Origin: Puccinia triticina
Taxonomy: Eukaryota; Basidiomycota; Pucciniomycetes; Pucciniales; Pucciniaceae
Assembly (NCBI RefSeq): GCF_026914185.1
Contig: NC_070568.1
Span: 1,880,001-1,944,000 of the forward strand
Direction: 5' to 3'
Length of the DNA stretch: 64,000 nt
Shown here: piece after piece, positions 63,201-64,000 of the stretch
How positions within the stretch are numbered: the stretch's first letter is position 1
Layout of the letters: every line of letters begins with the position of its first letter
Translations under genes and position numbers: made by a program
Notes under the pieces: generated by a model
The model's input: the letters and a program-made list of their open reading frames with translations, nothing else
Databases searched by the model: none
Told to the model about the DNA's origin: nothing

Positions 63201-64000
63201 ATAGTGCCAGAGGCACTATTCAGAGTGCCAGGGCACTATTCATAGTGCCAGAGGCACTATTCAGAGTGCCGGGGCACTATTCATAGTGCCAGAGGCACTA
63301 TTCAGAGTGCCGGGGCACTATTCATAGTGCCAGAGGCACTATTCAGAGTGCCGGGGCACTATTCATAGTGCCAGAGGCACTATTCAGAGTGCCGGGGCCT
63401 GGCACTATTCAGAGTGCCAGAGGCACTATTCAGAGTGCCGGGGCCTGGCACTATTCAGAGTGCCGGGGCACTATTCATAGTGCCAAAGGCACTATTCAGA
63501 GTGCTGGGGCACTATCCATAGTGGCAAAGGCACTATTCATAGTGCCAAAGGCACTATTCATAGTGCCAAAGGCACTATCCATAGTGGCAAAGGCACTATT
63601 CATAGTGCCAAAGGCACTATTCATAGTGCCAAAGGCACTATTCAGAGTGCCAAAGGCACTATTCATAGTGCCAAAGGCACTATTCAGAGTGCCAAAGGCA
63701 CTATTCATAGTGCCAAAGGCACTATTCATAGTGCCAAAGGCATTATTCATAGTGCCAAAGGCACTATTCAGAGTGCCAAAGGCACTATTCAGAGTGCCAA
63801 AGGCACTATTCATAGTGCCAAAGGCACTATTCAGAGTGCCAAAGGCACTATTCATAGTGCCAAAGGCACTATTCAGAGTGCCAAAGGCACTATTCATAGT
63901 GCCAAAGGCACTATTCAGAGTGCCAAAGGCACTATTCATAGTGCCAAAGGCACTATTCAGAGTGCCAAAGGCACTATTCATAGTGCCAAAGGCACTATTC
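60291..64000. repeat. Terminal dyad-symmetric satellite array, runs off the window
   Basis: 60,291 to about 62,850 is about 128 copies of a 20-bp unit GTGCCTGGGCACTATTCACA with a few single-base variants (GCTGG, CCGGG, TTTAAA). About 62,850-63,490 is a 41-bp unit in which GTGCCAGAGGCACTATTCAGA and GTGCCGGGGCACTATTCATA alternate. About 63,490-64,000 is 21-bp units with GTGCCAAAGGCAC. Every unit is a short inverted repeat, GGCACT/AGTGCC. Long open frames here are translation of the repeat (20-residue period) and not genes. Same family as 40,228-42,490. Confidence 0.95.

Noticed and set aside
63496..63981. 161-codon minus-strand frame with an MNSAFGTLNSAFG repeat, and a similar one at 41,972-42,268
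   Set aside because: Direct translation of 21-bp satellite units.

Overview
The window looks like the genome of a basidiomycete, most likely a rust fungus (Pucciniales). It joins a mitochondrial block with fungal gene content (positions 1 to about 18,020) to about 46 kb of nuclear DNA made almost entirely of nested transposons and satellite arrays. The rust assignment is an inference from the repeat style and gene content; no ribosomal RNA or other diagnostic marker is present.

Mitochondrial block (1-18,020). Every recognised gene is on the minus strand: tRNA-Ser(GCT), nad5 (three exons), nad4L, tRNA-Asp, tRNA-Tyr, tRNA-Phe, tRNA-Ala and the 3' part of cox1. In-frame TGA codons fall at conserved Trp positions in nad5, cox1 and the intron endonucleases, so genetic code 4 applies. 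nad5 has two group I introns. The visible cox1 part has four, each with an open LAGLIDADG homing endonuclease. The spacers carry many homopolymeric C runs, all on the plus strand. The block ends abruptly against nuclear satellite DNA, so it is either a recent nuclear copy of mtDNA or an assembly chimera.

Satellite and first spacer (18,023-20,760). About five copies of a 346-bp tandem repeat, itself a dimer of about 173-bp halves, are interrupted by a 181-bp MITE with near-60-bp perfect inverted termini and an ATT target duplication.

Composite Ty3/gypsy element (20,761-46,373). Two LTRs in direct orientation, a polypurine tract, a tRNA-Tyr primer-binding site and a CCGG flanking duplication show that 25.6 kb is one gypsy insertion on the minus strand, split by later insertions. 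These are a solo LTR in integrase (21,995-22,962), a solo copia LTR after protease (26,786-27,557), a fused pair of Ty1/copia fragments in gag (28,829-36,252), a 6.87-kb CACTA-like long-inverted-repeat element in gag (36,880-43,747) that carries a satellite, and a MITE with a 33-bp minisatellite in the leader (about 44,037-45,253). At several of these sites, removing the insert restores the gypsy reading frame.

Right part (46,374-64,000). A decayed or intron-rich TFIID subunit 2-like gene with a C-terminal bromodomain (about 48,040-50,126) is followed by another long inverted repeat around a minisatellite, a five-exon CACTA (Tnp2-type) transposase gene with one internal TGA (52,830-57,021), and a second decayed ORF that probably belongs to the same transposon. 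The window ends inside an array of 20-21-bp dyad-symmetric monomers (60,291 to the end) of the same family as the satellite inside the 36.9-43.7 kb element. The recurring theme is inverted-repeat transposons with a tandem array at their centre, and a free array of the same monomer next to a CACTA transposase.
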